DNA of 64,000 nucleotides from Streptomyces hydrogenans (GCF_014656075.1 NZ_BNBS01000018.1:1-64000), one strand, 5' to 3'. Counted from the stretch's first letter, positions 1 through 8,396 are shown. Notes: generated by a model from the letters alone, not told the origin. Numbers and translations are program-made.

Positions 1-508
1 AGACCGGCAGCGCGGCCGTCAGCAGCCCCGCCGCGACCAGCGGCACGGCCGCCGGCAGCAGCCACACCGCGACGGCCAGCGCCCCGGTCTCGCCCGCCGC
101 CGCGCCCACCGCCGGGAGCAGACACCGCACCAGCAGGTCCTGCACGGCGTCGCTGTCGCTGACCATCCGGCTCAGCAGGTCGCCGCCGCGGCGGACCGGC
201 CCGGCGGGGGCCAGCGCCGCGAAGAGCCGCCCGCGCTCGGCGGCCTGGGCCCGCAGCGCCACGTCGTGTCCGGCCAGCCGCTCGCTGTACCGGAACACGC
301 CCTTGAGCGTGGCGCAGGCGCGGACGGCGACGATCGCCACGCTGAGCGCGGACAGCGGCGGCTGCCCGGCCGCCCGTGTGATCAGCCAGGCCGCCGCAGC
401 GGTCAGCCCGAGCCCGGTCCAGGTGGCGAGCGCCCCGCAGACCACCGCCCAGACGGTACGCCCCCGGTATCCGGCGTCCGACGCGCCGGGCTTCCTCGTC
501 CGTGCCAT
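1..508 (-). CDS. cydC: CydC, thiol reductant ABC exporter subunit (partial, N-terminal part)
   Basis: This is the N-terminal membrane domain of a heterodimeric ABC transporter subunit, cut by the left edge of the window, so the ATPase domain is not visible. The CydDC family exports cysteine/glutathione to the periplasmic side and is needed to assemble cytochrome bd. The visible part has a Trp-rich first membrane segment, then 'GVFRYSERLAGHD' and 'GDLLSRMVSD', both typical of the CydC/MsbA fold. ATG at 508 has a GGAGG box 8 nt upstream. An in-frame GTG at 589 overlaps the cydD stop (GTGA) and would add 27 mostly Pro/Thr residues. I prefer 508 but 589 is possible. It follows cydD directly and is probably co-translated with it. 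CydC and CydD are separate genes here. From memory, many Streptomyces carry them as one fused CydCD protein. Confidence 0.85.
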   Translation of the reverse strand, partial: MARTRKPGASDAGYRGRTVWAVVCGALATWTGLGLTAAAAWLITRAAGQPPLSALSVAIVAVRACATLKGVFRYSERLAGHDVALRAQAAERGRLFAALAPAGPVRRGGDLLSRMVSDSDAVQDLLVRCLLPAVGAAAGETGALAVAVWLLPAAVPLVAAGLLTAALPV

Positions 509-585
509 GCCGCGGGCCTCCGTCGTCGGGATCGTGAGGGGAGTGGGGGTGGGAGCGGGGGTGGAAGTGGGGTCCTGGGGGTCGT

Positions 586-2259
586 TCACCGTGCGGCCCC
601 CGCCGGGCGCGGACGCTCGTGCGGTGCGGCCGTCGTGCGGGTGTCGGAGACCACGCGGCCCTCGTGGAGCCGGATCACGCGGTCGGCGAGGGCGATCATC
701 GCCGGACGGTGCGCCACGATCACCGCGGTGCGGCCGGCGGTGAGCGCGCGGGCGGCGGCGACCACGGCCCGTTCCGTCCCGGCGCCGAGCCGTGCCGTGG
801 GCTCGTCCAGGAGCACGAGACCGGCGGGCGCGGCGCAGAACGCCCGCGCGAGGGCGACGCGTTGGCGCTGCCCGGCGGACAGTTCGGTGCCGCCCTCGCC
901 GAGCCGCGTCCGGTGGCCCTCCGGCAGCCGGTCCAGGAACTCCTCCGCCTGCGCGGCGCGGACCGCCGCCCGCACTTCCGCCTCGCTCGCGTCCGGCGCC
1001 CCCAGCCGTACGTTGTCCGCCACCGTGCCCGCGAAGAGATGGGGCCGCTGCGGCACGTACAGCGGGCGTTCCCCGCCGGCCAGGCGCACGGTCCCCCGCT
1101 CGGGCGTCACGAAGCCCATGAGCAGGCGCAGCAGGGTGCTCTTCCCGGCACCGCTCTCGCCGACGAGCGCGACCCGCTCGCCGGGGGCGATCTCCAGGTC
1201 CAGGCCGTCCAACACGGCTGGCCCGGCCATGTGATGACGGACCGTCACCCCCAGGAGGGAGACGGCTGGCGCGGCGCCGTCCGTGGTGCGCTCCGGCGCC
1301 CTCTTCGCGGTCCCGGCACCGTCCTCGTCCTCGCGGTCCAGGACCTCGAACACCGCGTCCGCCGCCGTCACGCCCTCCATCGCCGCGTGGAACTGGGCGC
1401 CGAGCCGGCGCAGCGGCAGATACGCCTCGGGGGCCAGCAGCAGCACGAGGAGCGCCGTCGACAGGTCGAGCGTGCCCGACATCAGCCGCAGGCCGACCGG
1501 CACGGCGACCAGAGCCAGCGACAGGGACGCCGCCAGCTCCAGGACCAGGGAGGAGAGGAAGGCGACGCGCAGCGCCCGCATGGTCGCCGTCCGGTGCCCG
1601 TCCGCCATCCGGCCGATCACCTCGGCCTGGTGCCGGACCCGGCCGAAGGCCCGCAGCGTCGGCAGCCCGCGCACCACGTCGAGGAAGTGCCCGCCCAGCC
1701 GGGTCATCTCGCGCAGCTGCCGCTCCGTGGTCGCCTTGGTGTGCATGCCGACCAGCGCCCCGAAGAGCGGGATCAGCGGCAGTGTCATCAGGACCACGAG
1801 CGCGCTCGTCCAGTCGGCGCCCGCCAGCCGGATCAGCACGGCCAGCGGCACGACCGCGGCCACGGCCGCCGCCGGGAGGTAGCCCGTGAGGTACGCGTCG
1901 AGCGCGTCCAGGCCCCGCCCGGACAGCGCCACCAGCTCGCCCGAGCGCTCCTCGCTCCGGGCCGCCGCGCCCGGGCGGGCCAGCCGCGCCGCCAGCCGGT
2001 CCCGCAGCCCGTTCTTCACCGCGGACGCGGTGCGCGCGGCGGCGGCCGACTGCCCCCAGCCGAGCACGGCCCGGACGGCGACGACACCGGCGAGCACGGC
2101 CCACACGGCCTCCGCGTGCCGCCCGGAGAGCAGGCCCGCGAGGAGCTCCGCCTGGACGAGCACGAGCAGCCCGGCGAGGGCCGCGGCGGCCAGGCAGAGG
2201 GAGAGGTGGCGCAGCACGATGGGGGCGGAACGCACCGCCCCGAGCAGTCCTTTATGCAT
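586..2259 (-). CDS. cydD: CydD, thiol reductant ABC exporter subunit
   Basis: This 557-residue half-transporter has an N-terminal six-helix membrane domain (about residues 15-310) and a C-terminal ATPase. The ATPase shows Walker A 'GESGAGKST' near 365-373, signature 'LSAGQRQRVALARA' near 458 and Walker B 'LVLLDEPT' near 480. With CydC it forms the exporter of reducing thiols required for haem insertion into cytochrome bd. ATG at 2259 is chosen because residues then start with a short amphipathic stretch and the first membrane helix follows. The open frame continues far upstream but that part is Pro/Arg/Gly-rich and not protein-like. The gene lies 6.3 kb from cydB, with glycosyltransferase and exporter genes in between, although all cyd genes point the same way. 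Confidence 0.88.
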   Translation of the reverse strand: MHKGLLGAVRSAPIVLRHLSLCLAAAALAGLLVLVQAELLAGLLSGRHAEAVWAVLAGVVAVRAVLGWGQSAAAARTASAVKNGLRDRLAARLARPGAAARSEERSGELVALSGRGLDALDAYLTGYLPAAAVAAVVPLAVLIRLAGADWTSALVVLMTLPLIPLFGALVGMHTKATTERQLREMTRLGGHFLDVVRGLPTLRAFGRVRHQAEVIGRMADGHRTATMRALRVAFLSSLVLELAASLSLALVAVPVGLRLMSGTLDLSTALLVLLLAPEAYLPLRRLGAQFHAAMEGVTAADAVFEVLDREDEDGAGTAKRAPERTTDGAAPAVSLLGVTVRHHMAGPAVLDGLDLEIAPGERVALVGESGAGKSTLLRLLMGFVTPERGTVRLAGGERPLYVPQRPHLFAGTVADNVRLGAPDASEAEVRAAVRAAQAEEFLDRLPEGHRTRLGEGGTELSAGQRQRVALARAFCAAPAGLVLLDEPTARLGAGTERAVVAAARALTAGRTAVIVAHRPAMIALADRVIRLHEGRVVSDTRTTAAPHERPRPAGAAR

Positions 2260-2285
2260 AGTGCGGCCACTCTCGCGCCCCCGGG

Positions 2286-2328
2286 TCGAGCGCGGCCCCA
2301 GCGTCGCTTGAGCGCCCCGTGCCGGACC
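2286..2328 (+). promoter_or_regulatory. Candidate SARP-type promoter for the phosphotransferase gene
   Basis: Three heptamers follow at 11-bp steps: TCGAGCG (2286), CCCAGCG (2297) and TTGAGCG (2308). Eight nt later, where the -10 should be, lies CGGACC (2323-2328), a poor hexamer. The layout matches known SARP promoters and the better copies at 3569 and 11950. The resulting leader to the ATG at 2563 would be about 230 nt, which is long, so this is the weakest of the six sites. Confidence 0.4.
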
Positions 2329-2386
2329 GGAACCCCACGCGCCGCCCCGCCGGCCGCACCCGCCCCGCACCGGTCCCGCCGCCCGT

Positions 2387-2432
2387 CCCGTACGCGTACC
2401 GCCGTCCCGCCCCCGTACGCGTACCGCCGTCC
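2387..2432. repeat. Two 21-bp direct repeats centred on the palindrome GTACGCGTAC
   Basis: A 21-bp sequence occurs at 2387-2407 and again at 2412-2432, 25 bp apart. Each copy contains the perfect 10-bp palindrome GTACGCGTAC (2390-2399 and 2415-2424). They lie in the 303-bp gap between divergent cydD and the phosphotransferase gene, a gap otherwise made of C-rich noncoding sequence. They could be operator half-sites for a dimeric regulator, or a slippage product. Confidence 0.55.
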
Positions 2433-2562
2433 TCGTCCCCGGTCCCGCACCCGCCCCGTACCGCCGCCCCCGCCCCCAGCACGCCTCCACGCCGCGTCCA
2501 GCGCCCCCGGGCAGGCTGCCGCCCCACGCGCGGGGCCCGCCCGTACCACCGGGGAGAGACAC

Positions 2563-3504
2563 ATGACGACCAGCCAAGCCACCACCACCACCGCCTCCAC
2601 TCCCACCGCCGGGCTCACCGAGGCGGCGGCCCGTGCCACGCTGCGCGCCGCCTGCGCGGCGGCCGGGCTGGAACCGGCCGGCGCCCGCCTGCTGCGGCTC
2701 GGCGAGAACGCCGTCTTCGCGCTGGCCGGACGGCCGGTCGTGGTCCGGGTCTCCCGGGCCGCCGCGCTGCCCCGCGCCCGCCGCGAACTGGCCGTGGCCC
2801 GCTGGCTGGAGCGGGTCGGCTTCCCCGCCGTACGGGCGCTCCCCGACGTACCGGGACCGTCCCTCCTCGACGGCCGGGTCGTCACCTTCTGGCGCGAGCT
2901 GCCGGACCACGGCGGCACGGCGCCCTTCCCCGCGCTCGCCGAGGCCCTGCGAGGCCTGCACGAGCTGCCCGCCGAGGACGCGCCGCCGCTGCCCGCGCTC
3001 GACCCGGTCGCCGAGGTGGCCGGCCATCTGGCGCAGGCGGGTGGCGCCCCCGTGCCGGAGGCCGATCTGGAGTTCCTGCGGCAGCGGGTGACGGAGCTGC
3101 GCGAGGAGACCGCCGCGCTGCGCCCCGAGCTGCCCGCCGGGCCCGTGCACGGGGACGCGCACAAGGGCAACTACCTCCGGGCCGCGGACGGTTCGGCGAT
3201 CCTGATCGATCTGGAGCACGTCGCCCACGGGCCGCGCGAGTGGGACCTCGCCACCGCCTTCGGCATCCCCTGCCGCGGCTTCGGCTGGCTCGGCGAGGAC
3301 GACTACCGGCGGGCGGTCCGCGCGGTGGGCTTCGACGTGGTGGCGTGGCCCGGCTTCGACGTCCTGCTGCGCCTGCGCCTGACGGCCATGACGACCGCGC
3401 TGCTGCGCGACACGCCCCACGACCCGGCCGCGCGCGCGGAGTTCGCCCGCCGGGTCGCGACCCTCCGCGGCGGCACGGACGCCTCCGGCTGGCGCCGCGG
3501 CTGA
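2563..3504 (+). CDS. APH-family phosphotransferase
   Basis: This 313-residue kinase-fold protein of the aminoglycoside/choline phosphotransferase superfamily is probably cytosolic. The catalytic loop is 'VHGDAHKGN' (about residues 195-203), with Asp as base and Asn as metal ligand, followed by 'LIDLEHVAHGPREWDLA', which carries the metal-binding Asp. The N-terminal half has the expected nucleotide-binding beta sheet ('LRLGENAVFALAGRPVVVRVSR'-like region near 45-65). ATG 2563 is preceded by GGGGAGAG. It stands between cydD and the GT87/ABC operon, with a candidate SARP promoter upstream. In that setting it could phosphorylate a sugar, an intermediate or the product for self-protection. Sequence alone does not identify the substrate. 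Aminoglycoside resistance is not implied. Confidence 0.8.
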   Translation: MTTSQATTTTASTPTAGLTEAAARATLRAACAAAGLEPAGARLLRLGENAVFALAGRPVVVRVSRAAALPRARRELAVARWLERVGFPAVRALPDVPGPSLLDGRVVTFWRELPDHGGTAPFPALAEALRGLHELPAEDAPPLPALDPVAEVAGHLAQAGGAPVPEADLEFLRQRVTELREETAALRPELPAGPVHGDAHKGNYLRAADGSAILIDLEHVAHGPREWDLATAFGIPCRGFGWLGEDDYRRAVRAVGFDVVAWPGFDVLLRLRLTAMTTALLRDTPHDPAARAEFARRVATLRGGTDASGWRRG

Positions 3505-3568
3505 GCGGCCCCGGCCGACGCGCGGGCCGCCCGTCCGGTTCCGGGACGGGACCGCGCCCGACCCGGGT

Positions 3569-3611
3569 TCCAGCGATCTTCCAGGGGCTGCCGAGGCGCC
3601 GCTGCGACGGT
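3569..3611 (+). promoter_or_regulatory. Candidate SARP-type promoter of the GT87-ABC exporter operon
   Basis: Heptamers TCCAGCG (3569), TCCAGGG (3580) and CCGAGGC (3591) lie exactly 11 bp apart. After 8 nt comes GACGGT (3606-3611) as -10. The same GACGGT at the same distance is found at the PKS promoter (11987-11992). Spacing of this kind places the activator on one face of the helix next to RNA polymerase, as established for ActII-ORF4 and DnrI. Confidence 0.65.
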
Positions 3612-3637
3612 CGGGGGTGACAGCACGACGGCACCAC

Positions 3638-3721
3638 GGATCCACCGCTCGACGGCACGGGTCCACCGCACGACACGACGGATCCACCGCTCGACGGCAC
3701 GGATCCACCACACGACACCGC
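3638..3721. repeat. Four tandem copies of a 21-bp unit in the GT87 leader
   Basis: Four imperfect 21-bp units run head to tail at 3638-3658, 3659-3679, 3680-3700 and 3701-3721. Units 1 and 3 are identical. All begin GG(A/G)TCCACC and end in a CGACGGCAC/CGACACGAC-like block. They start 27 bp downstream of the candidate -10 and end 74 bp before the GT87 start codon, so they would be in the transcribed leader. The 21-bp period equals two helical turns. Confidence 0.75.
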
Positions 3722-3795
3722 ACGACAGACACCACCGCACCACCAGACACCGACCAGGCCAGAACCGGATACGGAAAACGGAAAGGGGAGCCGAC

Positions 3796-5169
3796 GTGAC
3801 CGCGGTCATCACCGACGAGGGCGTGCAGAGCGGCAAGGGAGGGGGTGGCGCGGCAGGCGGCGGCCGGTTCGCCGGACGCGCCGGGCTGGTGCTCGGCGTC
3901 ATGCTGGGCGTCGCCCTCCTCAAGCTGGCCTGGCACGCCACCACCAGTTACGTGCTCCAGCCCCAGCTCGCCGAGTACTTCCTCGTCGACCTGGACATCT
4001 ACCTCGACGCCACCGACCAGATGCTGGGCGGCGGCGAGCTGTACGACGCCGACCCGCCCTTCAACTACCCGCCGTTCGCGGCCTATCTGTTCATCCCCTT
4101 CGCCGTGGTGCCGCAGTGGCTCGCGGCCGGCGTCTGGTACGTCGCCAAGATGCTCTGCCTCCAGCTCCTGATCTTCTGGTACCTGGGCCGCCGGGGCACC
4201 CCGCTGCGCCGCCGACTGACGCTCGCCGCGGTCTGGGCCTTCCTGCTGTCGCTCGTCTTCGACGCGCTCCAGCACGACTTCTCGGCCGGCCAGGTCAACC
4301 TGCTGCTGATGGGCCTGGTCCTGTGGGACCTCTTCCGCGACCCGGGCGACACGGGCAGGGCCGCCCGCTGGCGCGGTGTCGGCACCGGTCTGGCCGCCGC
4401 GGTGAAGGTGGTGCCGGCGCTGTTCATCGTCCACCTCTTCCTGACCCGCCAGTACCGCACCGCCGCCGTCGCCACCGGCACCTTCCTCGCCACCGTGGCC
4501 GTCGGCTTCGCCACCCTGCCGCACTCCGCCTGGCGGTACTGGACGGAGGTCCTGTGGGCCTCGGAGCGGGTGCACGAGTTCCCCAGCAACGTCCTCAACC
4601 AGTCGCTGCGCGGCGTCGTCACCCGGGCCGTCGGGCTCGACTCCGACCCGCTGTGGCTGGCCTCCGCCGCCCTGGTGGCCATCGGCGGCCTCGCGCTCGC
4701 CGTCGGCCTGCACCGGCGCGGCCTGACGCTGGAGGCGCTGTGCGCCATCGGCGTCGTCATCCCGCTGGTCACCCCGCTGGCCTGGACGCACCACTGGGTC
4801 TGGGCGTTCCCTGCCACCCTGCTCGTCTACACCTGGGCGCGCGGCTCCTGGAAGCGCGTCACGGTCGCCGTCGTCGTCACCCTGCTGCTGCACGGCAAGG
4901 TCTACTTCCTCGCCAACATCGGGGTGAGGGACGACGACGACCTGTGGACGCACGTCGGCTCGCTCGAACTCGGCCCGGGGCAGCAGCTGCTGGCCTCCAG
5001 CGTCGTCAGCGGCGGCCTGGTCCTGCTCCTGCTGGGCGCCCTGGCCCTGCGCGCGGCGGCCCGGCGTCCCTCGGTGGACCCGGTGGCCGGCGCGCCGCGC
5101 CCCGCGCTCGTGGAGCAGAAGCCCCGGGGGGAGCGGACCCGGAAGAAGGCCCGGGAGGAGCGGGTGTGA
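3796..5169 (+). CDS. GT87-family membrane glycosyltransferase (polyprenyl-phosphate-sugar dependent)
   Basis: This 457-residue polytopic membrane protein has about ten hydrophobic helices from residue 30 to 415 and a basic C-terminal tail. The extracytoplasmic loop after helix 1 holds 'DLDIYLDA' and the next loop 'YDADPPFNYPPFAAY'. The Asp pair and the NYPP motif are typical of GT-C fold GT87 enzymes, which in actinobacteria transfer mannose or other sugars from polyprenyl phosphate. GTG 3796 is preceded by AAAGGGGAG. It is the first gene of an operon with the DrrAB-type exporter (GTGA overlap). A GT-C enzyme beside a polyketide exporter suggests sugar transfer at the outer face of the membrane, as known for mannopeptimycin. 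A housekeeping glycan role cannot be excluded. Confidence 0.8.
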   Translation: MTAVITDEGVQSGKGGGGAAGGGRFAGRAGLVLGVMLGVALLKLAWHATTSYVLQPQLAEYFLVDLDIYLDATDQMLGGGELYDADPPFNYPPFAAYLFIPFAVVPQWLAAGVWYVAKMLCLQLLIFWYLGRRGTPLRRRLTLAAVWAFLLSLVFDALQHDFSAGQVNLLLMGLVLWDLFRDPGDTGRAARWRGVGTGLAAAVKVVPALFIVHLFLTRQYRTAAVATGTFLATVAVGFATLPHSAWRYWTEVLWASERVHEFPSNVLNQSLRGVVTRAVGLDSDPLWLASAALVAIGGLALAVGLHRRGLTLEALCAIGVVIPLVTPLAWTHHWVWAFPATLLVYTWARGSWKRVTVAVVVTLLLHGKVYFLANIGVRDDDDLWTHVGSLELGPGQQLLASSVVSGGLVLLLLGALALRAAARRPSVDPVAGAPRPALVEQKPRGERTRKKAREERV

Positions 5170-6161
5170 GCACCGACCTGATGATCGAGGCCGACGGCCT
5201 CGGCGTGACCTTCGACGGCCGTCCCGCGCTGGACGGCGTCACCCTGGAGGTGCCCCGCGGCGGGGTGCTGGGCCTGCTCGGCCACAACGGCGCGGGCAAG
5301 ACCACCCTCGTCCGCACCCTCACCACCGTCCTGCCCCCCACCTCGGGCAGCGCCCGGGTGGCCGGACTCGACGTGGTGCGGGAGGCGGCGGCCGTACGGC
5401 ACCGGATCGGCGTCACCGGCCAGTTCGCCGGCGTCGACGACCGGCTCACCGGCACCGAGAACCTGGTCCTGGTGGCCCGGCTGCTCGGCGCCGGCCGGGC
5501 CGAGGCCCGCTCCCGGGCCGAGGAGCTGCTGCACGCCTTCGGGCTCACCGAGGCCGCCGGCCGCCGGGCCCGTACCTACTCCGGCGGCATGCGCCGCCGG
5601 CTCGACCTGGCGTGCAGCCTCCTCGGCCACCCCGAGGTCGTCTTCCTCGACGAGCCCACCACCGGCCTCGACCCGGCCGCCCGGCAGGCCCTGTGGGACC
5701 TGGTGGACGACCTCACCAGGGACGGCACGACCGTCCTGCTCACCACGCAGTACCTGGAGGAGGCCGACCGCCTCGCCGACCTCGTGACGGTGCTCTCCAA
5801 GGGCTCGGTCGTGGCGGCCGGCACGGCCGCCGCGCTCAAGGCCGAACTCGGCCACCGCACCGCCACCCTGACCCTCTCCCGCCCCCACGAGCTGCCCGAG
5901 GCCGTGGAGGCGGTGCGCCGGGCCGGGCTGCGGCCGGTCGCCGAGGACGGCCGGATCACCGCCCCGATCGGCGACACCACCGAGTTCTTCGCCCTGGTAC
6001 GGGCCCTGGACGCGGCCGGGATCGCCCCGGACGGCCTCACCCTCCACGAGCCCTCGCTCGACGACGTGTACCTGGCTCTGGTCGGCCCGGACGCACGCCC
6101 CCCGGCCGCGCCCGACGCGTCCGGGAAGCCCGCGCCACTGAAGGAGGCCGCACCGGCATGA
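5166..6161 (+). CDS. DrrA-type ABC transporter ATP-binding protein
   Basis: This 331-residue ATPase subunit has Walker A 'GHNGAGKT' at 39-46, signature 'YSGGMRRRLDLA' from 138 and Walker B 'VVFLDEPTTGLD' near 158-169. A C-terminal extension of about 100 residues is typical of daunorubicin-resistance (DrrA) family proteins. It energises export of the hydrophobic product through the permease encoded next (ATGA overlap, 6158). GTG 5166 overlaps the GT87 stop codon. The pair is most simply read as product efflux and self-resistance for the polyketide. Confidence 0.9.
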   Translation: MSTDLMIEADGLGVTFDGRPALDGVTLEVPRGGVLGLLGHNGAGKTTLVRTLTTVLPPTSGSARVAGLDVVREAAAVRHRIGVTGQFAGVDDRLTGTENLVLVARLLGAGRAEARSRAEELLHAFGLTEAAGRRARTYSGGMRRRLDLACSLLGHPEVVFLDEPTTGLDPAARQALWDLVDDLTRDGTTVLLTTQYLEEADRLADLVTVLSKGSVVAAGTAAALKAELGHRTATLTLSRPHELPEAVEAVRRAGLRPVAEDGRITAPIGDTTEFFALVRALDAAGIAPDGLTLHEPSLDDVYLALVGPDARPPAAPDASGKPAPLKEAAPA

Positions 6162-6994
6162 CCACCCCCACCGCCGTCGTCGGCCACGCCCCCGCGGGGC
6201 GCCGGACCGCCCCGCTCTGGACGGGCTCCTCGCTCCTGACCCAGGTGGCCGTGCTCACCGGGCGGCTGCTGCGCTCGCTGCGGGACCCGCGGATGCTGGT
6301 GGTCAGCGTCATCCAGCCGTTGATCATGTTGGCGCTGTTCAGCCAGATGTTCCGCACCCTCGCCGACTCCCCGTACTTCCCGCAGGGCGTCCGCTACATC
6401 GACTACCTGCTCCCCGCGATCCTCGTCACGAGCACCGCCCAGGCCACCGTCTGGGCCGGGGTGGCGCTCGCCGACGACCTCCGCGAGGGGCTGGTGGGCC
6501 GGCTGCGCACGATGCCGGTCGACCTGCTCGCCCTGCTCGCCGCCCGCAGCCTGTACGCCGCCGTCCGCAACGGGCTCCAGCTGGTGGTCCTGGTGCTGGT
6601 GGGCGTGGCGCTCTTCGGCTACCGGCCGGCCGGCGGCCCGCTGGGGGCCTTCGCCGCGCTGCTGGTCGCCCTGATCGTCAGCTGGGGGCTCTCCTGGGTC
6701 TTCCTCGGCCTCGGCGCGCGGGTGCGCAATCCCGAACTGCTCCAGACCATCGGCATGGTGGTGATCTTCCCGCTGGCCTTCGTGTCCAGCGCGTTCGTGC
6801 CGCTGGCCGGGCTCCCGGCCGCCGCCCGCGCGGTGGCCACGGCCAATCCGCTGACCCAGGCCGTGGAGGCGGCCCGCGGACTGTCGCTCGGTGAGCCCAG
6901 CGCCGGCTGGATCATCGCCGTCCTGCTGGCCAGCGCCCTGCTCGCGGTCGGCGGCGGGATCTGGGCCTCGTACGAGGTGCGCCGGGTGAGCTGA
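6158..6994 (+). CDS. DrrB-type ABC-2 transporter permease
   Basis: This 278-residue integral membrane subunit has six predicted helices. It contains the ABC-2 region ending 'LAGLPAAARAVATANPLTQAVEAAR', with the 'NPLT' motif conserved in DrrB/NodJ-type permeases. It partners the ATPase encoded just upstream (ATGA overlap) to export a hydrophobic metabolite. Transcription probably ends at the strong hairpin at 7014-7056. Confidence 0.9.
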   Translation: MTTPTAVVGHAPAGRRTAPLWTGSSLLTQVAVLTGRLLRSLRDPRMLVVSVIQPLIMLALFSQMFRTLADSPYFPQGVRYIDYLLPAILVTSTAQATVWAGVALADDLREGLVGRLRTMPVDLLALLAARSLYAAVRNGLQLVVLVLVGVALFGYRPAGGPLGAFAALLVALIVSWGLSWVFLGLGARVRNPELLQTIGMVVIFPLAFVSSAFVPLAGLPAAARAVATANPLTQAVEAARGLSLGEPSAGWIIAVLLASALLAVGGGIWASYEVRRVS

Positions 6995-7013
6995 CCCCCG
7001 TACCGGCACCCGA

Positions 7014-7056
7014 AAAGGTCCCGGCCCCCTCTCCTGGAGAGGGGGCCGGGACCTTT
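7014..7056. terminator. Bidirectional terminator between the ABC permease and MGT glycosyltransferase
   Basis: A perfect 21-bp inverted repeat (7014-7034 with 7036-7056) with a single central T lies between the convergent genes. It carries AAA at one end and TTT at the other, so it can act on both strands. Confidence 0.9.
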
Positions 7057-7074
7057 CGTCGTGCGCCCGGGGGC

Positions 7075-8253
7075 TCAGCCCACGACCAGCTTCTCCAGCT
7101 CGGCGGCGGCCGCGGCGGCGACGCCGACGGCACCGGGCGACCGGCCCAGCTCCGCGAGCGCCCGGCGCACCGCCGGGTCGGCGGCCGCGGTCTCCACCGC
7201 CGTCCGCAGGCCCTCCGCGTCGAGGGTGTCCGGGTCGACCCGGGTGCCGAGGCCCAGGAGCTCCACCTGGTCGGCCGTGATGGCGTGCTCCGGCGCGCGG
7301 GCCGCGACCACCATCGGCACCTCGTGCACCAGGGCCTCCATCACGCTGTTGGTGCCGCCGTGGGTGACGAACACGTCCGCCCGGCGCAGCACCTCCAGCT
7401 GCGGCACCGACTTGCGCACGACGAAGTGGTCGGGGAGCGCGGCGGCCGGCACCTCACGCTCGCCGGTGGCCAGCAGCACCTGCCAGCCGGCTCCGGAGAA
7501 CGCCTCCCGGAGCGCCGCCAGCACCGCGTCCGTCAGCTCCACCACGGTGCCGAAGGAGACGTAGGCGAGCCGGCGGCCGTGCGGGACGGGCGGGCAGACC
7601 GTGCCCGCGGCCTCCTCGCGGAGCGAGGCGCCGATGAACCGGAACGGCTCGCCGAAGGTCTCGCCGGCCGGGTGGAAGGCGCGGGGCATGACGACGAGCA
7701 CGACCTGCTCGTCCCGGGCGAACAGGTCCTGCGGGCGGACGTCGAGGCCGTGACGGGCGTTGATCCGCGCGATGACCTCGCCGGTCTCCCGGAAGCCGGA
7801 CGCCAGGTGGTCCTTCATCGCCGCGTAGTGCCGGGTGCGCACCGGCGAGAAGTGCTCGTTGCCGACGTAGCTGCCGACCACCATCGCCGCCGGGCCGGGC
7901 CGCAGCCTGGCCAGCAGCCGGCCCCACACGCACGTCATGTCGTAGAGCACCGCGTCCGGCCGGTCCTCGTCGACCGCCGCCAGGACCTGCGGCAGGACGT
8001 CCTCCGCCTCGGCCGCCAGCCACATCGGGACCTTGGCGAAGCGCGCCACCGGGTCGGGCTCCCGGCGGTAGCCGTGCGCCTCGCGCAGCCGTATCGGCGA
8101 CAGCCGGGCGCCCACGGACTCGACCTGGGCCCGGAACTCCTCCGGCAGGTGGTACGTCACGTGGTGGCCGCGGCCGATCAGCTCGGCGGCCATCGGAAGG
8201 GTCGGGTTGACGTGTCCCGCCATCGGGGACGGGAACATCGCGTACCTGGCCAT
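7075..8253 (-). CDS. MGT-family (GT1) NDP-sugar glycosyltransferase
   Basis: This 392-residue soluble GT-B enzyme is of the macrolide glycosyltransferase type (OleD/OleI-like). The N-terminal acceptor domain begins 'PSPMAGHVNPTLPMAAELI', with the conserved His that acts as general base. The C-terminal donor domain has 'FVTHGGTNSVMEAL' near 295-308, the sugar-nucleotide binding HGG motif. It would transfer a sugar from an NDP donor to a hydroxyl of the polyketide, and the RmlA/RmlB pair at 24-25.9 kb can supply a dTDP-4-keto-6-deoxyhexose. OleI-like members also glucosylate antibiotics for self-protection, so tailoring and resistance are both possible. It lies downstream of cydAB on the same strand, separated by a terminator-like hairpin and a repeat-rich gap. 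Confidence 0.88.
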   Translation of the reverse strand: MARYAMFPSPMAGHVNPTLPMAAELIGRGHHVTYHLPEEFRAQVESVGARLSPIRLREAHGYRREPDPVARFAKVPMWLAAEAEDVLPQVLAAVDEDRPDAVLYDMTCVWGRLLARLRPGPAAMVVGSYVGNEHFSPVRTRHYAAMKDHLASGFRETGEVIARINARHGLDVRPQDLFARDEQVVLVVMPRAFHPAGETFGEPFRFIGASLREEAAGTVCPPVPHGRRLAYVSFGTVVELTDAVLAALREAFSGAGWQVLLATGEREVPAAALPDHFVVRKSVPQLEVLRRADVFVTHGGTNSVMEALVHEVPMVVAARAPEHAITADQVELLGLGTRVDPDTLDAEGLRTAVETAAADPAVRRALAELGRSPGAVGVAAAAAAELEKLVVG

Positions 8254-8355
8254 GGATCAACTCTCCTCGGAGTGGGACGAACACGGGGAACGGTCGGGCG
8301 TGAGAGCAAGGGAGCAAAGGAGTGGGGGAGCAGGGGGAACGCGCGCCACGAAGGC

Positions 8356-8396
8356 GCGTGAGCGCGTGAGCGCGGTGGGGCGGGAACGCGTGAGCG
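8356..8396. repeat. GCGTGAGC octamer repeats upstream of the MGT gene
   Basis: GCGTGAGCG occurs at 8356, 8364 and 8388 (steps of 8 and 24 bp), with a related GCGTGAG at 8298. They sit in the 284-bp gap between cydB and the glycosyltransferase gene, about 100 bp before its start. I see no clear -10/-35 pair and no SARP-like heptamer array in this gap. Confidence 0.5.

Noticed and set aside
2563-3504. Aminoglycoside resistance gene
   Set aside because: The kinase fold and HGD motif are shared by many families; nothing identifies an aminoglycoside substrate and the cluster is for a polyketide.
3638-3721. CRISPR-like array
   Set aside because: Units are contiguous without unique spacers and no cas genes are present.
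2319-4953. Very long open frames on both strands across the phosphotransferase and GT87 genes
   Set aside because: They are high-GC shadow frames with Arg/Gly/Pro/Ala bias and no motifs; the genes called instead have intact catalytic motifs.
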